Positions 52,195 through 61,141 of a DNA stretch of 64,000 nt are shown here, in pieces. Below the pieces are notes generated by a model. That model did no database searches and was not told where the DNA came from. It saw only the letters and a list, made by a program, of their open reading frames with translations. Numbering within the stretch: position 1 is the stretch's first letter; every line of letters starts with the position of its first letter. The stretch is from Rathayibacter sp. VKM Ac-2857 (GTDB lineage Bacteria > Actinomycetota > Actinomycetes > Actinomycetales > Microbacteriaceae), in NCBI RefSeq assembly GCF_013205025.1, contig NZ_JABMLE010000001.1, forward strand, positions 1,550,001-1,614,000, read 5' to 3'. A program made the translations under genes and the position numbers.

Positions 52195-53580
52195 ATGCAG
52201 AAGCGGATCGTCCTCGGGGTCTTCGAAGCGGGCACCCCGCACGTCGGCGGCACCATCAGCTGGTCGCATCCGCGCAGCCGCGACGGCGACTTCCGCGACA
52301 TCGACTACTGGCAGCGGATGGCCCGCCTCCTCGACGACGCCGGCTTCGACTTCCTCTTCTTCGCGGGCGGCTCCTTCGGCTACTCCTCGCGCCGCGGCGA
52401 GCTCTCGGACGTCCTCGTCGAGGCCGGCATGACCTTCGCGCTCGACGGCGCCTACCTCATCCCCGCGCTCGCGGTCGGCACCGAGCGCCTGAACTTCGTG
52501 GTCACCAGCACCACCGGCGCCGACCACCCGCTGCACGCGGTCCGCAAGTTCTCCACCCTCGACCACGTCACCCGCGGCCGCATCGGCTGGAACATCGTCA
52601 CCGGCGCCTCGCAGAACACGATGGCCGCGATGCTCGGCCAGTCCGCGATGGTCCCGCACGACGAGCGCTACCGCGCCGCGCAGGAGTACGTCGACGTCGC
52701 CTTCTCCTTCTGGGAGGGCGGCAACGACGACGACGTCATCGTGCTCGACCACGAGCGCAACGTCTTCGCCGATCCGGAGAGGATCCGCCCGGTCGCCTAC
52801 GAGGGCGAGTTCTACCGCTCGCACGGCTACCACACGCTGCCGCCGTCGCCGCAGCGCTCGCCCCTGCTCTTCCAGGCCGGGACCTCGCCGGTGGGCCGCG
52901 CCTTCGCCGCGAAGAACGCGGAGTGCGTGTTCGTGCAGGGCTCGACCTACGGCAAGGTCGCGGCGGACATCGTGGACATCCGTCGCCGGGCCGCGGAGAA
53001 CGGCCGCGATCCCGCGTCGATCAAGGTGATGGTTGGCGTCACGATCGTCGTCGCGCCGACCTCGGCGGAGGCCGCGCAGCTGCGCGCCGAGTTCGACGCC
53101 CTGCAGACGGACGAGCTGGCCGCGCACTACTACGCCGGCAACACGGGCGTGGATCTGCTGGCCTACGATCTCGACCGGACGCTCGCCGAGCAGCTGGTGC
53201 TCGACGACCAGGCGGGCCAGATGGGCACCAGCAACATCGAGCGCTTCCTCACCCGCCCGGACGGCACCGCGCCGACTGTGCGCGAGATCCTCGACGAGCT
53301 GAAGGGCAAGGGCACCCGCGGCTTCGCGGTCACCGGCGACCCGGTCGAGGTCGCCGACGAGCTCGAGCGGATGATGGACGAGACCGACCTCGACGGCATC
53401 ATGCTCGAGGCCGTCTTCGGCCTCGCCTCGATGCGCGACTTCATCGAGCTCGTCCAGCCCGAGCTGCGCCGCCGCGGCCGCCTCGACCCCGAGCCCACCG
53501 GCGCCACCTTCCGCGAGCGCATGCTCGGCACCGGCCCGCACCTCGCCCCCGAGCACCACGCGGCCACCTTCCGCCCCTGA
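52195..53580 (+). CDS. FMN-dependent monooxygenase of the NtaA/SnaA/DszA family
   Basis: 461 residues. ATG at 52195 follows GGGAGA. A bacterial-luciferase-like barrel with VLGVFEAGTPHVGGTISWSH, ARLLDDAGFDFLFFAGG, TSTTGADHPLHAVRKFSTLD, GRIGWNIVTGASQNTMAAML and SPLLFQAGTSPVGRAFAAKN. The conserved ARKFSTLD-like and GWNIVT segments are typical of the NtaA/SnaA/SoxA/DszA branch, which uses FMNH2 from a separate reductase to oxidise sulfonates, chelators or heterocycles. No reductase gene is adjacent. Single-gene unit. Confidence 0.92.
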   Translation: MQKRIVLGVFEAGTPHVGGTISWSHPRSRDGDFRDIDYWQRMARLLDDAGFDFLFFAGGSFGYSSRRGELSDVLVEAGMTFALDGAYLIPALAVGTERLNFVVTSTTGADHPLHAVRKFSTLDHVTRGRIGWNIVTGASQNTMAAMLGQSAMVPHDERYRAAQEYVDVAFSFWEGGNDDDVIVLDHERNVFADPERIRPVAYEGEFYRSHGYHTLPPSPQRSPLLFQAGTSPVGRAFAAKNAECVFVQGSTYGKVAADIVDIRRRAAENGRDPASIKVMVGVTIVVAPTSAEAAQLRAEFDALQTDELAAHYYAGNTGVDLLAYDLDRTLAEQLVLDDQAGQMGTSNIERFLTRPDGTAPTVREILDELKGKGTRGFAVTGDPVEVADELERMMDETDLDGIMLEAVFGLASMRDFIELVQPELRRRGRLDPEPTGATFRERMLGTGPHLAPEHHAATFRP

Positions 53581-53965
53581 GCCGGCGGGTCGCGATACGC
53601 CGCTGCGCGGCTCCTCGACCAGCATTCGGGATCCTGCTGATCGCGCGGCCGAGGGCGTGGCGCGGGCGAGGGACGACTGGACGCGGGGCGGGGTGCAGCA
53701 GAGGTGCAGAGCCCTCTGCGGGTCCACTCGCCCGCAGCAGTGCCTTCGAGCGGACCCGTGCGGGGCGCTGCTCAGCGCTCGAAGCCCATCGCGGGTCCGT
53801 TCGCGCGATCATGGTGATCGAGTAGCGCTCGCAGAGCGCGTATCGAGATCCACCCACCGCTCGCACGTCGGTCTCGATACGCCGCTGCGCGGCTACTCGA
53901 CCAGCATGGGCCGGCCATGCTGATCGAGTAGCGCTCGCAGAGCGCGTATCGAGATCCACCGTGCC
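53581..53965. repeat. Family B copies and otherwise gene-free stretch
   Basis: A degenerate right half lies at 53584-53626 (TCGCGATACGCCGCTGCGCG). Three halves follow at 53810-53960: left (stem GCGCTC-GCA-GAGCGC), right (CCGCTGCGCGG) and again the same left half. The stretch 53630-53805 shows no feature I can name. Confidence 0.8.
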
Positions 53966-54676
53966 TCAGCCCTCCCACGCCAGCCGGAGCACGCCGCCGT
54001 TCGCGACTCCGACCGACGTGGCGAGGGCGACGCCCACGCTGAGCAGGAGGGCGCCTGCCAGCCAGGCGGCGCCCACCGTGCGCCGCCGGTCGCGCAGGGC
54101 GTCCCAGCCCGCCAGAGCGCACCCCACTGCGAGGACGGCGGCGAGGACGAGGCTGCTCCAGCGGGCGAAGCCGACCATCGAGGCACCCAGGACCGCGCCC
54201 GCCCAGACGACCAGCACGACGACGAGGCCGCCCGCGAGGGCGACACCCCAGGTGCCGAAGGCACCGACCGCTTGCCAGTTCTCCGCGGGAGGCCTGAAGT
54301 CCCGACTGAACGACGTGACCCGGTACCGCTCCCGATACCGCTCGGCCTCCTCGAGCACCTCGGCGTACCGGTCCGGGAAGCTGTGACTCGGCAGGGCGAG
54401 GAACTCCGGGACGTCCGCGACGCGCACTCCCGATGCCCCGAGGAGACGCGCGAGGCGGTCCCGCTCGAGCGGAGTCGTCCAGTCAGCGAAGACGATCCCC
54501 CACCGTCCCGCCTGGTCCGGAGCGCCGAGCTCGCGGTAGAGACCGGCGAGCGCGAGTCGCGCCGCCGACTCGTCCGGAGCGCGGCGGACCCGGAGCTTCA
54601 GCAGCTCGAGCGCCTGGGCCCGGCGGCCGTTCCGCCACAGCTGCTCGGCGCGCGCGACGGCGGCGGTCTCGTCCAT
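53966..54676 (-). CDS. DUF6584-like membrane protein
   Basis: 236 residues from ATG 54676 (no clear ribosome site). The N-terminal ~75 residues are a TPR-like helical hairpin pair (AVARAEQLWRNGRRAQALEL, ESAARLALAGLYRELGAPDQ, AGRWGIVFADWT) resembling DUF6584. A middle segment with FPDRYAEVLEEAERYRERYR leads to four membrane segments in the C-terminal 100 residues. Function unknown. Confidence 0.7.
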   Translation of the reverse strand: MDETAAVARAEQLWRNGRRAQALELLKLRVRRAPDESAARLALAGLYRELGAPDQAGRWGIVFADWTTPLERDRLARLLGASGVRVADVPEFLALPSHSFPDRYAEVLEEAERYRERYRVTSFSRDFRPPAENWQAVGAFGTWGVALAGGLVVVLVVWAGAVLGASMVGFARWSSLVLAAVLAVGCALAGWDALRDRRRTVGAAWLAGALLLSVGVALATSVGVANGGVLRLAWEG

Positions 54677-54718
54677 GGCTCGATGGTGGCAGCAGGACCG
54701 CCGTACTGCTGGAGACGG

Positions 54719-54840
54719 TGGGTCTCGATACGCCGCTACGCGGCTACTCGACCAGCATGCGGCAGGCCGTGCCGCGTTCCAGCTGACGGCCCCGATTCAT
54801 GCTGATCGAGTAGCGCTCGCAGAGCGCGTATCGAGATCCG
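54719..54840. repeat. Family B repeat pair
   Basis: A right half (stem CCGCTACGCGG, 54719-54759) and a left half (stem GCGCTC-GCA-GAGCGC, 54798-54838) separated by about 38 unrelated bases, between two minus-strand genes. Confidence 0.85.
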
Positions 54841-54844
54841 GGCG

Positions 54845-56443
54845 TCAGCTCACGCGGACGAGGGTGCGCTGCCAGCCGGAGGAGCCGTTGGGGGCGACGC
54901 CCGCGCGGTCCTCGATCTGGAGCATGCCGTTGGCGTCGGTGGCGCGGACGGCGACGTAGTGGGCGCCGGTCTCGGCCTCCCAGTCGACGTACCACTGCAC
55001 CCAGGTGTCGAGGTTGACCGCGGTCGAGAGGGTGGCCTCCTGCCAGTCGCCGTCGTCGATGCTGACCTCGACCTTGGCGACGCCGGTGGTCTGCGCCCAG
55101 GCGACTCCGGCGATCTTGGTCGCGCCGGCGGGGATCGCGGCGTCGATCCGCGGGGTGTCGATCCGCGAGGACATCTTGATCGGGGCCTCGGCGTCGTAGC
55201 CGCGCGGGGTCCAGTATGCCTCGTCAGCGGCGAAGGTGGTGACCTTCAGCTCGGTCAGCCACTTGGTGGCCGAGACGTAGCCGTAGAGGCCGGGGACGAC
55301 CATCCGCACCGGGAAGCCGTGCTCGAAGGGCAGCGCCTCGCCGTTCATTCCCACGGCGAGGATCGCGTCGAGGTTCTCGTCGGTGACCGCGGAGAGCGGG
55401 GTGCTGGCGGTGTAGCCGTCGACGCTCGTGGAGAGCAGCATGTCGGCGCCGCTCTGCACGCCGGCCTTCTTGAGCACGTCGCGGAGCGGGACGCCGAGCC
55501 ACTTGGCGTTGCCGACGAGGTCGCCGCCGACCTGGTACGAGACGCAGGTCATGGTGATGCCGTACTCGTCCAGGCCCATGTCGAAGATGTCCTGCAGCGA
55601 CATCGTGACCTCCTGGTCGACCATCCCCGAGATCTTCAGCGACCAGGTGGAGGGGTCGATCGAGGGCACGGTCAGCGCGGTGTCGACGCGGTAGAAGTCG
55701 GCGTTGGGCGTGTAGAGCGGGGTGAGGCCGTCGATCCCGAGGTCGGCGCCGGCCGGCACCGACACGGTGCTGCGCGGGCTGGGCAGGCGGAGGGCGTCGC
55801 GCACGCTGGCGAGGGACGAGGTGGCGGCATTGATGGCGCGCGACCCGGCGCCGATCACGGCGGCGCCGACGGCGGCGATCAGCGTCACGCGGAAGAAGCC
55901 GCGGCGCTCGATGCCGACCGGCCGGGCGGCGGGGGCGGCTCCGGTCTTCTCGGCGGCGGAGGCGGCGCGCCAGCGGCGCAGACGCGAGACGGTCAGGTGC
56001 ATCACGATCATCGCGACGACGAGGCCGACCAGGGTGGGCACCGCGGAGAGCGGGGTCGCGCCGGTGCGGGTGACGATCGCGGCGATCGAGAGGCCGCCGG
56101 CGATCACGAGCAGGATCTGGCCGAGCGGCGGGCGGATCAGCTGCAGCACGCCGGCGAGGGCGGCGGCGACCAGCACGGCGACGCCGATGCTCGCGAGCAG
56201 GAAGATCTTGTCGTTCGCGCCGAACGTCTCGATCGCGAACTCCTTGAGCGGGCGCGGCACGATGTCGACCACGAACGCGCCGAGGGCGAGCACGGGGCTG
56301 GCGTTCTTCGCGACCACGAGCGCGACGAGCTCGGCGATAGCGAGCAGCACGCCCGCGACGACGATGCCGGCCACGGCCGAGAGCGCGATGAACCGCAGCT
56401 TCGGCACGCGCGGGTTCTTCCCTGTCTGTTCCATGGGAGTCAT
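54845..56443 (-). CDS. Membrane-anchored molybdopterin oxidoreductase, sulfite oxidase family
   Basis: 532 residues. ATG at 56443 has AAGGG at 6 bases; ATG 56434 is an alternative. The first ~165 residues contain about four to five membrane segments. After a basic loop, ERRGFFRVTLIAAVGAAVIG is another segment with a Tat-like RRGFF motif. The catalytic domain (~235-430) has the molybdenum-ligand Cys in ITMTCVSYQVGGDLVGNAKW plus GFPVRMVVPGLYGYVSATKW. A Mo-co oxidoreductase dimerisation-like beta-sandwich follows (~440-532; AQTTGVAKVEVSIDDGDWQE). The enzyme domain should face outside. Natural substrate unknown. Confidence 0.9.
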   Translation of the reverse strand: MTPMEQTGKNPRVPKLRFIALSAVAGIVVAGVLLAIAELVALVVAKNASPVLALGAFVVDIVPRPLKEFAIETFGANDKIFLLASIGVAVLVAAALAGVLQLIRPPLGQILLVIAGGLSIAAIVTRTGATPLSAVPTLVGLVVAMIVMHLTVSRLRRWRAASAAEKTGAAPAARPVGIERRGFFRVTLIAAVGAAVIGAGSRAINAATSSLASVRDALRLPSPRSTVSVPAGADLGIDGLTPLYTPNADFYRVDTALTVPSIDPSTWSLKISGMVDQEVTMSLQDIFDMGLDEYGITMTCVSYQVGGDLVGNAKWLGVPLRDVLKKAGVQSGADMLLSTSVDGYTASTPLSAVTDENLDAILAVGMNGEALPFEHGFPVRMVVPGLYGYVSATKWLTELKVTTFAADEAYWTPRGYDAEAPIKMSSRIDTPRIDAAIPAGATKIAGVAWAQTTGVAKVEVSIDDGDWQEATLSTAVNLDTWVQWYVDWEAETGAHYVAVRATDANGMLQIEDRAGVAPNGSSGWQRTLVRVS

Positions 56444-56495
56444 GCTCCGCCCTTGACCTGCCCATTCGCAGTGTGGTGCTGGTTTGGTCGAGTCA

Positions 56496-56513
56496 GGTAA
56501 CGAATCGGTAACG
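56496..56513. promoter_or_regulatory. Direct repeat GGTAACG spaced by 11 bp
   Basis: GGTAACG occurs at 56496-56502 and 56507-56513, on one face of the helix (11-bp step). This is the layout reported for MtrA response-regulator sites (direct GTAAC-type repeats). It lies 53 bases upstream of the molybdoenzyme start. Binding by MtrA is a guess. Confidence 0.45.
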
Positions 56514-56532
56514 CTGCGAGTCCCTCCGCCCT

Positions 56533-56595
56533 CCGCGAGATGCCACTTATGAGCGCGACACGCCGTGAAAAGTGCTCATAAGTGGCATCTCGCGG
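56533..56595. repeat. Family A palindromic repeat, copy 5
   Basis: Same 16-bp arms; the pairing continues inward for 6 more bases (ATGAGC / GCTCAT), giving a 22-bp stem. Core CGACACGCCGTGAAAA. Confidence 0.9.
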
Positions 56596-56664
56596 AGGGA
56601 GGAAGGACGGAGCGGCCGCCCGGGAGGGTCCCCGGGTGGCCGCTGTCGATGGGCGCGTCAGCCC

Positions 56665-56728
56665 CCGCGAGATGCCACTTATGGGCACGACACGCCGTGA
56701 AAAGCGTGCACAAGTGGCATCTCGCGGA
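56665..56728. repeat. Family A palindromic repeat, copy 6
   Basis: Second copy in the same 301-base gap, 17 bases after the stop codon of the GH127-like gene. Arms intact; inner bases differ (ATGGGC left, TGCACA right), so pairing is shorter than in copy 5. Confidence 0.9.
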
Positions 56729-56744
56729 GGGAGTCAGTGCGGGG

Positions 56745-59700
56745 TCAGCCGCAGGTGCGGGCGGAGTAGGGGGCCGCCTTCGTCGTCGTCACCGCCGCGC
56801 CGTCGATCGTGGCCGTCGCGGTGACGGTCGCGGTGCCGGCCGGGATCGAGACGGCGCGGGTCGTGTCGGCCTGCGTCGCGCTCTTGCCCGCCGCGATGCC
56901 CGGGTAGGACTTCGTGGCGTACGGCGTGGCGATCGAGATCGACGCCGCGGTCTTCGAGTCGTTGCGGGCCGTCGTCGTCAGGACGACCTTGCCGGCGACG
57001 CAGCGCGTCGTGGCCGAGACCGTCAGGTCGATCACGGCGGCGGGAGCGGCGCGCACGATCGCGAGCCGGTAGGTCGCGAGCGTCGTGTGGTCCTGCGCGG
57101 AGGAGGTGATCACGACGTTCGTGGTCCCCGAGGCCGCGAGGGTGACGGTCCGGGCGACGGTGTCGTCGATCAGAACGCCGTCCACCTTCACCAGTCCGCT
57201 GGCCACGGCCGGGTCGAGGTCGAGCGCGACGCTCGTCGTCGCAACCGGCACGGTCAGCGTCAGGTCGCGCACTCCGGCGGCGAGCGCCGGCGAGAACGTG
57301 CCCACGGACGAGGTCAGCTTCGTCAGCTCCGCGTTCGTCGCGAACCCGGTCGACTCCGTCGTGTAGACGCCGAAGACGCCGCCGACGTTGCTCGCGGTCC
57401 CGGTGCCCTGGAAGCGCACCGTCACCTTCGGCACCTTGTTCCCCTGGGCGTCGAGGACGTACGCGCCGGACTGGTTGCGCTTGTAGCTGTCCTTCGCCGC
57501 GATGCCGTCGAGCACGGCGCGAGGGATCTCGTCGTACTGCACGTACCAGTTCAGCGCGCCCGCGGCGCCCGAGACCACCTCGGTCTTGAGCTTCACGTCG
57601 TTGAGGTACACGTCGAAGGTGCGCCCCGCGTCGCCGCCGTAGTAGCGGACGCCGAGGTAGTTCTTCGGCAGCGCCGGGTCGACGATCATGTCGTACTGGA
57701 AGTACGCGTCCGCCGACCGCTCGCCGTCGCGGTAGCCCTCGCCGCGCCAGGTGCCGACCGCCGAGCGGTTGTACTTGTAGTTCTTGTCGGCCTCGCTGTT
57801 GTTGTTGTCGAACGAGGTCAGCGAGTCGATCGTCGTCTCGTCCACCCGCAGCTGCTGCTTCTGCTTGAGGATCAGCGCCTGCGCCTCCGCGGAGTCGGGG
57901 GCGATGAGCGTCATGTAGGTCGCGTAGCGCGCGTTGTAGAGGCTGTAGTACGGCTGGAAGATCCGCGCTTCGGAGGCGGCGTCGACGTTCGTCATGCCGA
58001 AGCGCATCGTCGTCGTCCCGTTGCCGTTCGCGCCGTTGGGCAGGCGGAGCAGGTTCTGCTTCACCGAGGACTTCCACGCGGCCGCGTTCGCGACGACCAC
58101 GTTCGAGTTGACCGACTTATCGGCGACGCTCATCTGCACGAGCACCCCCGCGGGGTACGAGGCGTCGACGTTGTTCCGGTTCAGCTCGGTCGCGAGCAGA
58201 ACAGGGCCGTAGGTGAAGGCCGTCCAGTTCGCGTTCTCGGTGTTCGCCACCGCGGCGACCGCCGCCGGCAGCTTCCAGGTGAGGGTGTCGCCCGCCGCCA
58301 CCGGGACGACCGCGTAGCCGCCCTCGGTCAGCGCGGCGACGTCGCGGACGGCGCCGTTCACTGTGAGCGTCGGCGCGCCGTCGACCCAGGCCGGGATGCG
58401 CAGGCGCAGCGTGATGCCCTCGGCGACCGCTCCCGCTCCGAGCGCCGCGATCGTGAAGCGCGCGGTGTCGGTGTTCGGGATGTCGGCCGTCTGCGTCACC
58501 TTCAGATTGCTGCCGCCCGAGCTCAGCACCGACGAGCGGAACTGGTTCACGTAGACCGTCTTCGGCCCCTCGAAGTAGATCGAGTCGCCGAGCTTGGTGA
58601 AGCTCTCGACGCCGGTGCCGTGGTCGCACCAGAACTCGTCGTGCTCCTCGCCGAAGACCTTGGCGTAGCCCGCGGTCTGCGGCTGGAAGTAGGTGACCAT
58701 GCCCGTCTCCGGGTTCTGCACCGAGAGCACTCCGTTGATGAACGCGTTCTCGTAGAAGTCGGCGTACTTCACGTCCTTCGTCACCTGGAACAGCGCCCGG
58801 GTGAGCTTGAGCATGTTGTAGATGTTGCAGCCCTCGGAGGTGGAGTTCTCGCCGTAGCCGGTGGTCTGCCCGTTGGTCGCGTACTGGTAGAGGGTGTCCG
58901 CGCCGTGGAAGTGCTCGGACTGGCTGTTGCCGCCGTTCGCGTAGCTGTGGCTCTCGTCCACCATCCGCCAGAAGTTCTCGGCGGCCCGGCGGTACATGTC
59001 GAGGTCCGCCTTCTCGGTGGCGGTGAGCGTCGCGTACAGCGCGGGGTCGTCGGTGAAGAGGGTGTAGCGCTTGAGGGCGCCGATCAGCTTGGGGATCGTC
59101 GTGTTCGCGTGCAGGCCGTTGAGGACGTCCTCGTTGTTCGCGAGCTTGCGGAAGAGCGCGGTCTCGTCGAAGTACTCGGCCGCGCGCTTGTGCGCCGGCT
59201 TCTGCGTGGTCTCGTAGAGGCGGTAGAGCGCCTCGTTCATCCCGCCGTACTCGGTGTTGAGCAGCTGTGCCGGGTTCGCCTGGCGGCCGGCCCAGGTGGT
59301 GATCCAGGAGCCGAAGCCGTCGGCGACGACGAGCGCCTCCGCGGACACGGCACTCGGTGCGTACTGGTGCGCGTCGAGCAGGCCCGCGAGCACCTTGTGC
59401 AGGTTGTAGAACGGCACGAGCAGACCGTCGGCGCCGGAGGGCAGGTAGCTCACCGGGAACGGCGAGACGTAGCCGGCGTTGGCCGGGTCCTTGAGCGCAT
59501 AGGCGTCCTGGACCTTCTTCAGGCCGTCGACGGAGGCGGTCAGCTTCGCGAGCAGCGCGGCCTTCGTGGTCGGGTCCTGCTCGCTCGCGTAGGCCTGCGA
59601 GAGGCCCGAGATGTAGTGGCCGAAGAAGTGGCCCTGGAACCGGGTGCCGCTCTCGCGCTCCCAGCCGCCGTAGCCGCCGGCCGTGGTCGGGGTGAGCCCG

Positions 59701-60896
59701 GCCTGCGTGTAGAAGGAGTGCAGGAACATCTCCGGGTCGAGGCTGAGCAGGTACTCGACGGTCTGCTGCTCGCCGTTGTCGAGGTACGGGTCCTGCACGG
59801 TGACGTCCGAGAGGCCTGCCTCCTGCAGGTAGCTCGAGCTCTTCACGCCCTTCGGCTGCACCTGGACGGTGAAGGTGCGGGTGACGGCGGTGCTGCCGCC
59901 GTAGGTCGAGGAGCCGGTGAGGGTGACGGTCTTCGCGGCGCCGGTGGGCGGGGTGACCGTGGCGGTGCCGCCGGAGATCGCGATCGCGGACTCGTCGGAG
60001 GAGGTCCAGCTGAGGTCGGAGCCCTTCGCTCCGCGGGTCGGCACGGAGAAGCCGGTGCTCGTGCTCGCGGGCAGGGTGACGGCGTCGAGGTCGGCCTTCG
60101 CGACGGCGGCCGGATCGAAGGACGCGTTGTGCGCCTTCGTCAGCGCGACGACGTCGGTGGTCGTGGCGACCTTGCCGTAGAGGACGTAGTCGTCCAGGAG
60201 TCCGCGCAGGTGCGCGCCGTTGTACTGCGGTCCGTTGAAGCCGATCGTCTTGGTCGAGGTGCTCTCGGAGCCGAGCACGCCGGTGGCCGCTCCGGTCGCC
60301 TCGTACTTGGTGACGGTGGGCTGCTTGACGCCGTTGCGGTAGAAGGCGACCTGCTTGGTGGCCTTGTCGTAGGTCGCGACGACGTGGGTCCACTCGTTCG
60401 TCGGGAAGAAGCCGGCGCGGGCGGTGTCGATCGCGACCTTGTAGGGCTGTCCGCTCGAGGGGCCGATCGAGAGCGCGAGCGGCGTGGCGTCGCTCTCGGA
60501 GGTGAGGTACCAGCCGTCGGAGTTGTAGGCGGTCTTGTTCCAGGTGAAGACCTGCTCGCCCGTCATCGCGGCGGTGGGCTTGTACCAGAACGAGACGGTG
60601 AGGTCGGCGGGCTGGAGGCGGGCGTCGGTGCCGAGCGAGACGGCGTTGCTGCCGGTGAACTCGAAGGCCTGGCCGGCGAGGCCGGTGCCGTACGCGGCGG
60701 TGCCCTTCTGCATCCCGACCGTGTTGCCGCGACCGCTGGTGTCGCTGATGCTGCCGTCGAAGGGCAGCTCGAGCACCTTCGCGCCGTCGAGGGAGGTGGC
60801 CGGTGCGGCCTGCGCGGTCGGGCCGACCGCGAGCAGTCCCGCCGTCAGCGCCATCACCGCCGCGGTCGCGATCGGGATCCGTCGTTTCGTCGTCAT
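56745..60896 (-). CDS. Giant secreted GH127-like beta-L-arabinofuranosidase with LamG module
   Basis: 1383 residues. ATG at 60896 follows GAGAGG; the open frame continues upstream without a likely start. Signal peptide ~1-29 (ends AQA-AP). Residues ~35-255 are a LamG/concanavalin-type module (VLELPFDGSISDTSGRGNTV, EWTHVVATYDKATKQVAFYR). Residues ~265-345 are an atypical Ig-like domain (LSWTSSDESAIAI). Residues ~350-880 are the GH127/DUF1680 alpha-barrel with QEAGLSDVTVQDPYLDNGEQ, Glu688/Cys690 in SEGCNIYNML and Cys757-Asp758 in EFWCDHGTG. A DUF6805-like region (~1000-1140) and Ig-like modules close the protein. In known enzymes a Glu and three Cys bind zinc; here the last Cys is Asp. It should release arabinose from plant arabinan or extensin glycans outside the cell. 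Confidence 0.85.
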   Translation of the reverse strand: MTTKRRIPIATAAVMALTAGLLAVGPTAQAAPATSLDGAKVLELPFDGSISDTSGRGNTVGMQKGTAAYGTGLAGQAFEFTGSNAVSLGTDARLQPADLTVSFWYKPTAAMTGEQVFTWNKTAYNSDGWYLTSESDATPLALSIGPSSGQPYKVAIDTARAGFFPTNEWTHVVATYDKATKQVAFYRNGVKQPTVTKYEATGAATGVLGSESTSTKTIGFNGPQYNGAHLRGLLDDYVLYGKVATTTDVVALTKAHNASFDPAAVAKADLDAVTLPASTSTGFSVPTRGAKGSDLSWTSSDESAIAISGGTATVTPPTGAAKTVTLTGSSTYGGSTAVTRTFTVQVQPKGVKSSSYLQEAGLSDVTVQDPYLDNGEQQTVEYLLSLDPEMFLHSFYTQAGLTPTTAGGYGGWERESGTRFQGHFFGHYISGLSQAYASEQDPTTKAALLAKLTASVDGLKKVQDAYALKDPANAGYVSPFPVSYLPSGADGLLVPFYNLHKVLAGLLDAHQYAPSAVSAEALVVADGFGSWITTWAGRQANPAQLLNTEYGGMNEALYRLYETTQKPAHKRAAEYFDETALFRKLANNEDVLNGLHANTTIPKLIGALKRYTLFTDDPALYATLTATEKADLDMYRRAAENFWRMVDESHSYANGGNSQSEHFHGADTLYQYATNGQTTGYGENSTSEGCNIYNMLKLTRALFQVTKDVKYADFYENAFINGVLSVQNPETGMVTYFQPQTAGYAKVFGEEHDEFWCDHGTGVESFTKLGDSIYFEGPKTVYVNQFRSSVLSSGGSNLKVTQTADIPNTDTARFTIAALGAGAVAEGITLRLRIPAWVDGAPTLTVNGAVRDVAALTEGGYAVVPVAAGDTLTWKLPAAVAAVANTENANWTAFTYGPVLLATELNRNNVDASYPAGVLVQMSVADKSVNSNVVVANAAAWKSSVKQNLLRLPNGANGNGTTTMRFGMTNVDAASEARIFQPYYSLYNARYATYMTLIAPDSAEAQALILKQKQQLRVDETTIDSLTSFDNNNSEADKNYKYNRSAVGTWRGEGYRDGERSADAYFQYDMIVDPALPKNYLGVRYYGGDAGRTFDVYLNDVKLKTEVVSGAAGALNWYVQYDEIPRAVLDGIAAKDSYKRNQSGAYVLDAQGNKVPKVTVRFQGTGTASNVGGVFGVYTTESTGFATNAELTKLTSSVGTFSPALAAGVRDLTLTVPVATTSVALDLDPAVASGLVKVDGVLIDDTVARTVTLAASGTTNVVITSSAQDHTTLATYRLAIVRAAPAAVIDLTVSATTRCVAGKVVLTTTARNDSKTAASISIATPYATKSYPGIAAGKSATQADTTRAVSIPAGTATVTATATIDGAAVTTTKAAPYSARTCG

Positions 60897-61141
60897 TGGT
60901 GGGGCCTCTCGTCGTTGAGATCGGTACTGGCGGCGGCCGGAAGGGGAGTCCGAACCGCCACCAGGCGCGATGTTACCGTGAACAATTACCTTTCGGTGAG
61001 GTTTCGGCGTGCGGGCTGAGCGGGCTCGAAGACGCGGCGGAGCCGATCGACCACGCCCTCCGCCAGCTCCCGCAGCGAGCGCCACGGATGGTGCTCGCGG
61101 CACGAGGACGGGGAACCCTGGTCCGCGGCGAAGGGCGGACG

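Noticed and set aside
56565-61019. Plus-strand frame of nearly 1500 codons opposite the GH127-like gene
   Set aside because: Composition is typical of an antisense shadow; the minus-strand product has clear domains and a signal peptide.
60945-61020. GTTACC and ATTACC words near the GH127-like start, considered as a second MtrA-like site
   Set aside because: The spacing (14 bp) and the mismatched second word do not fit the 11-bp direct-repeat pattern.
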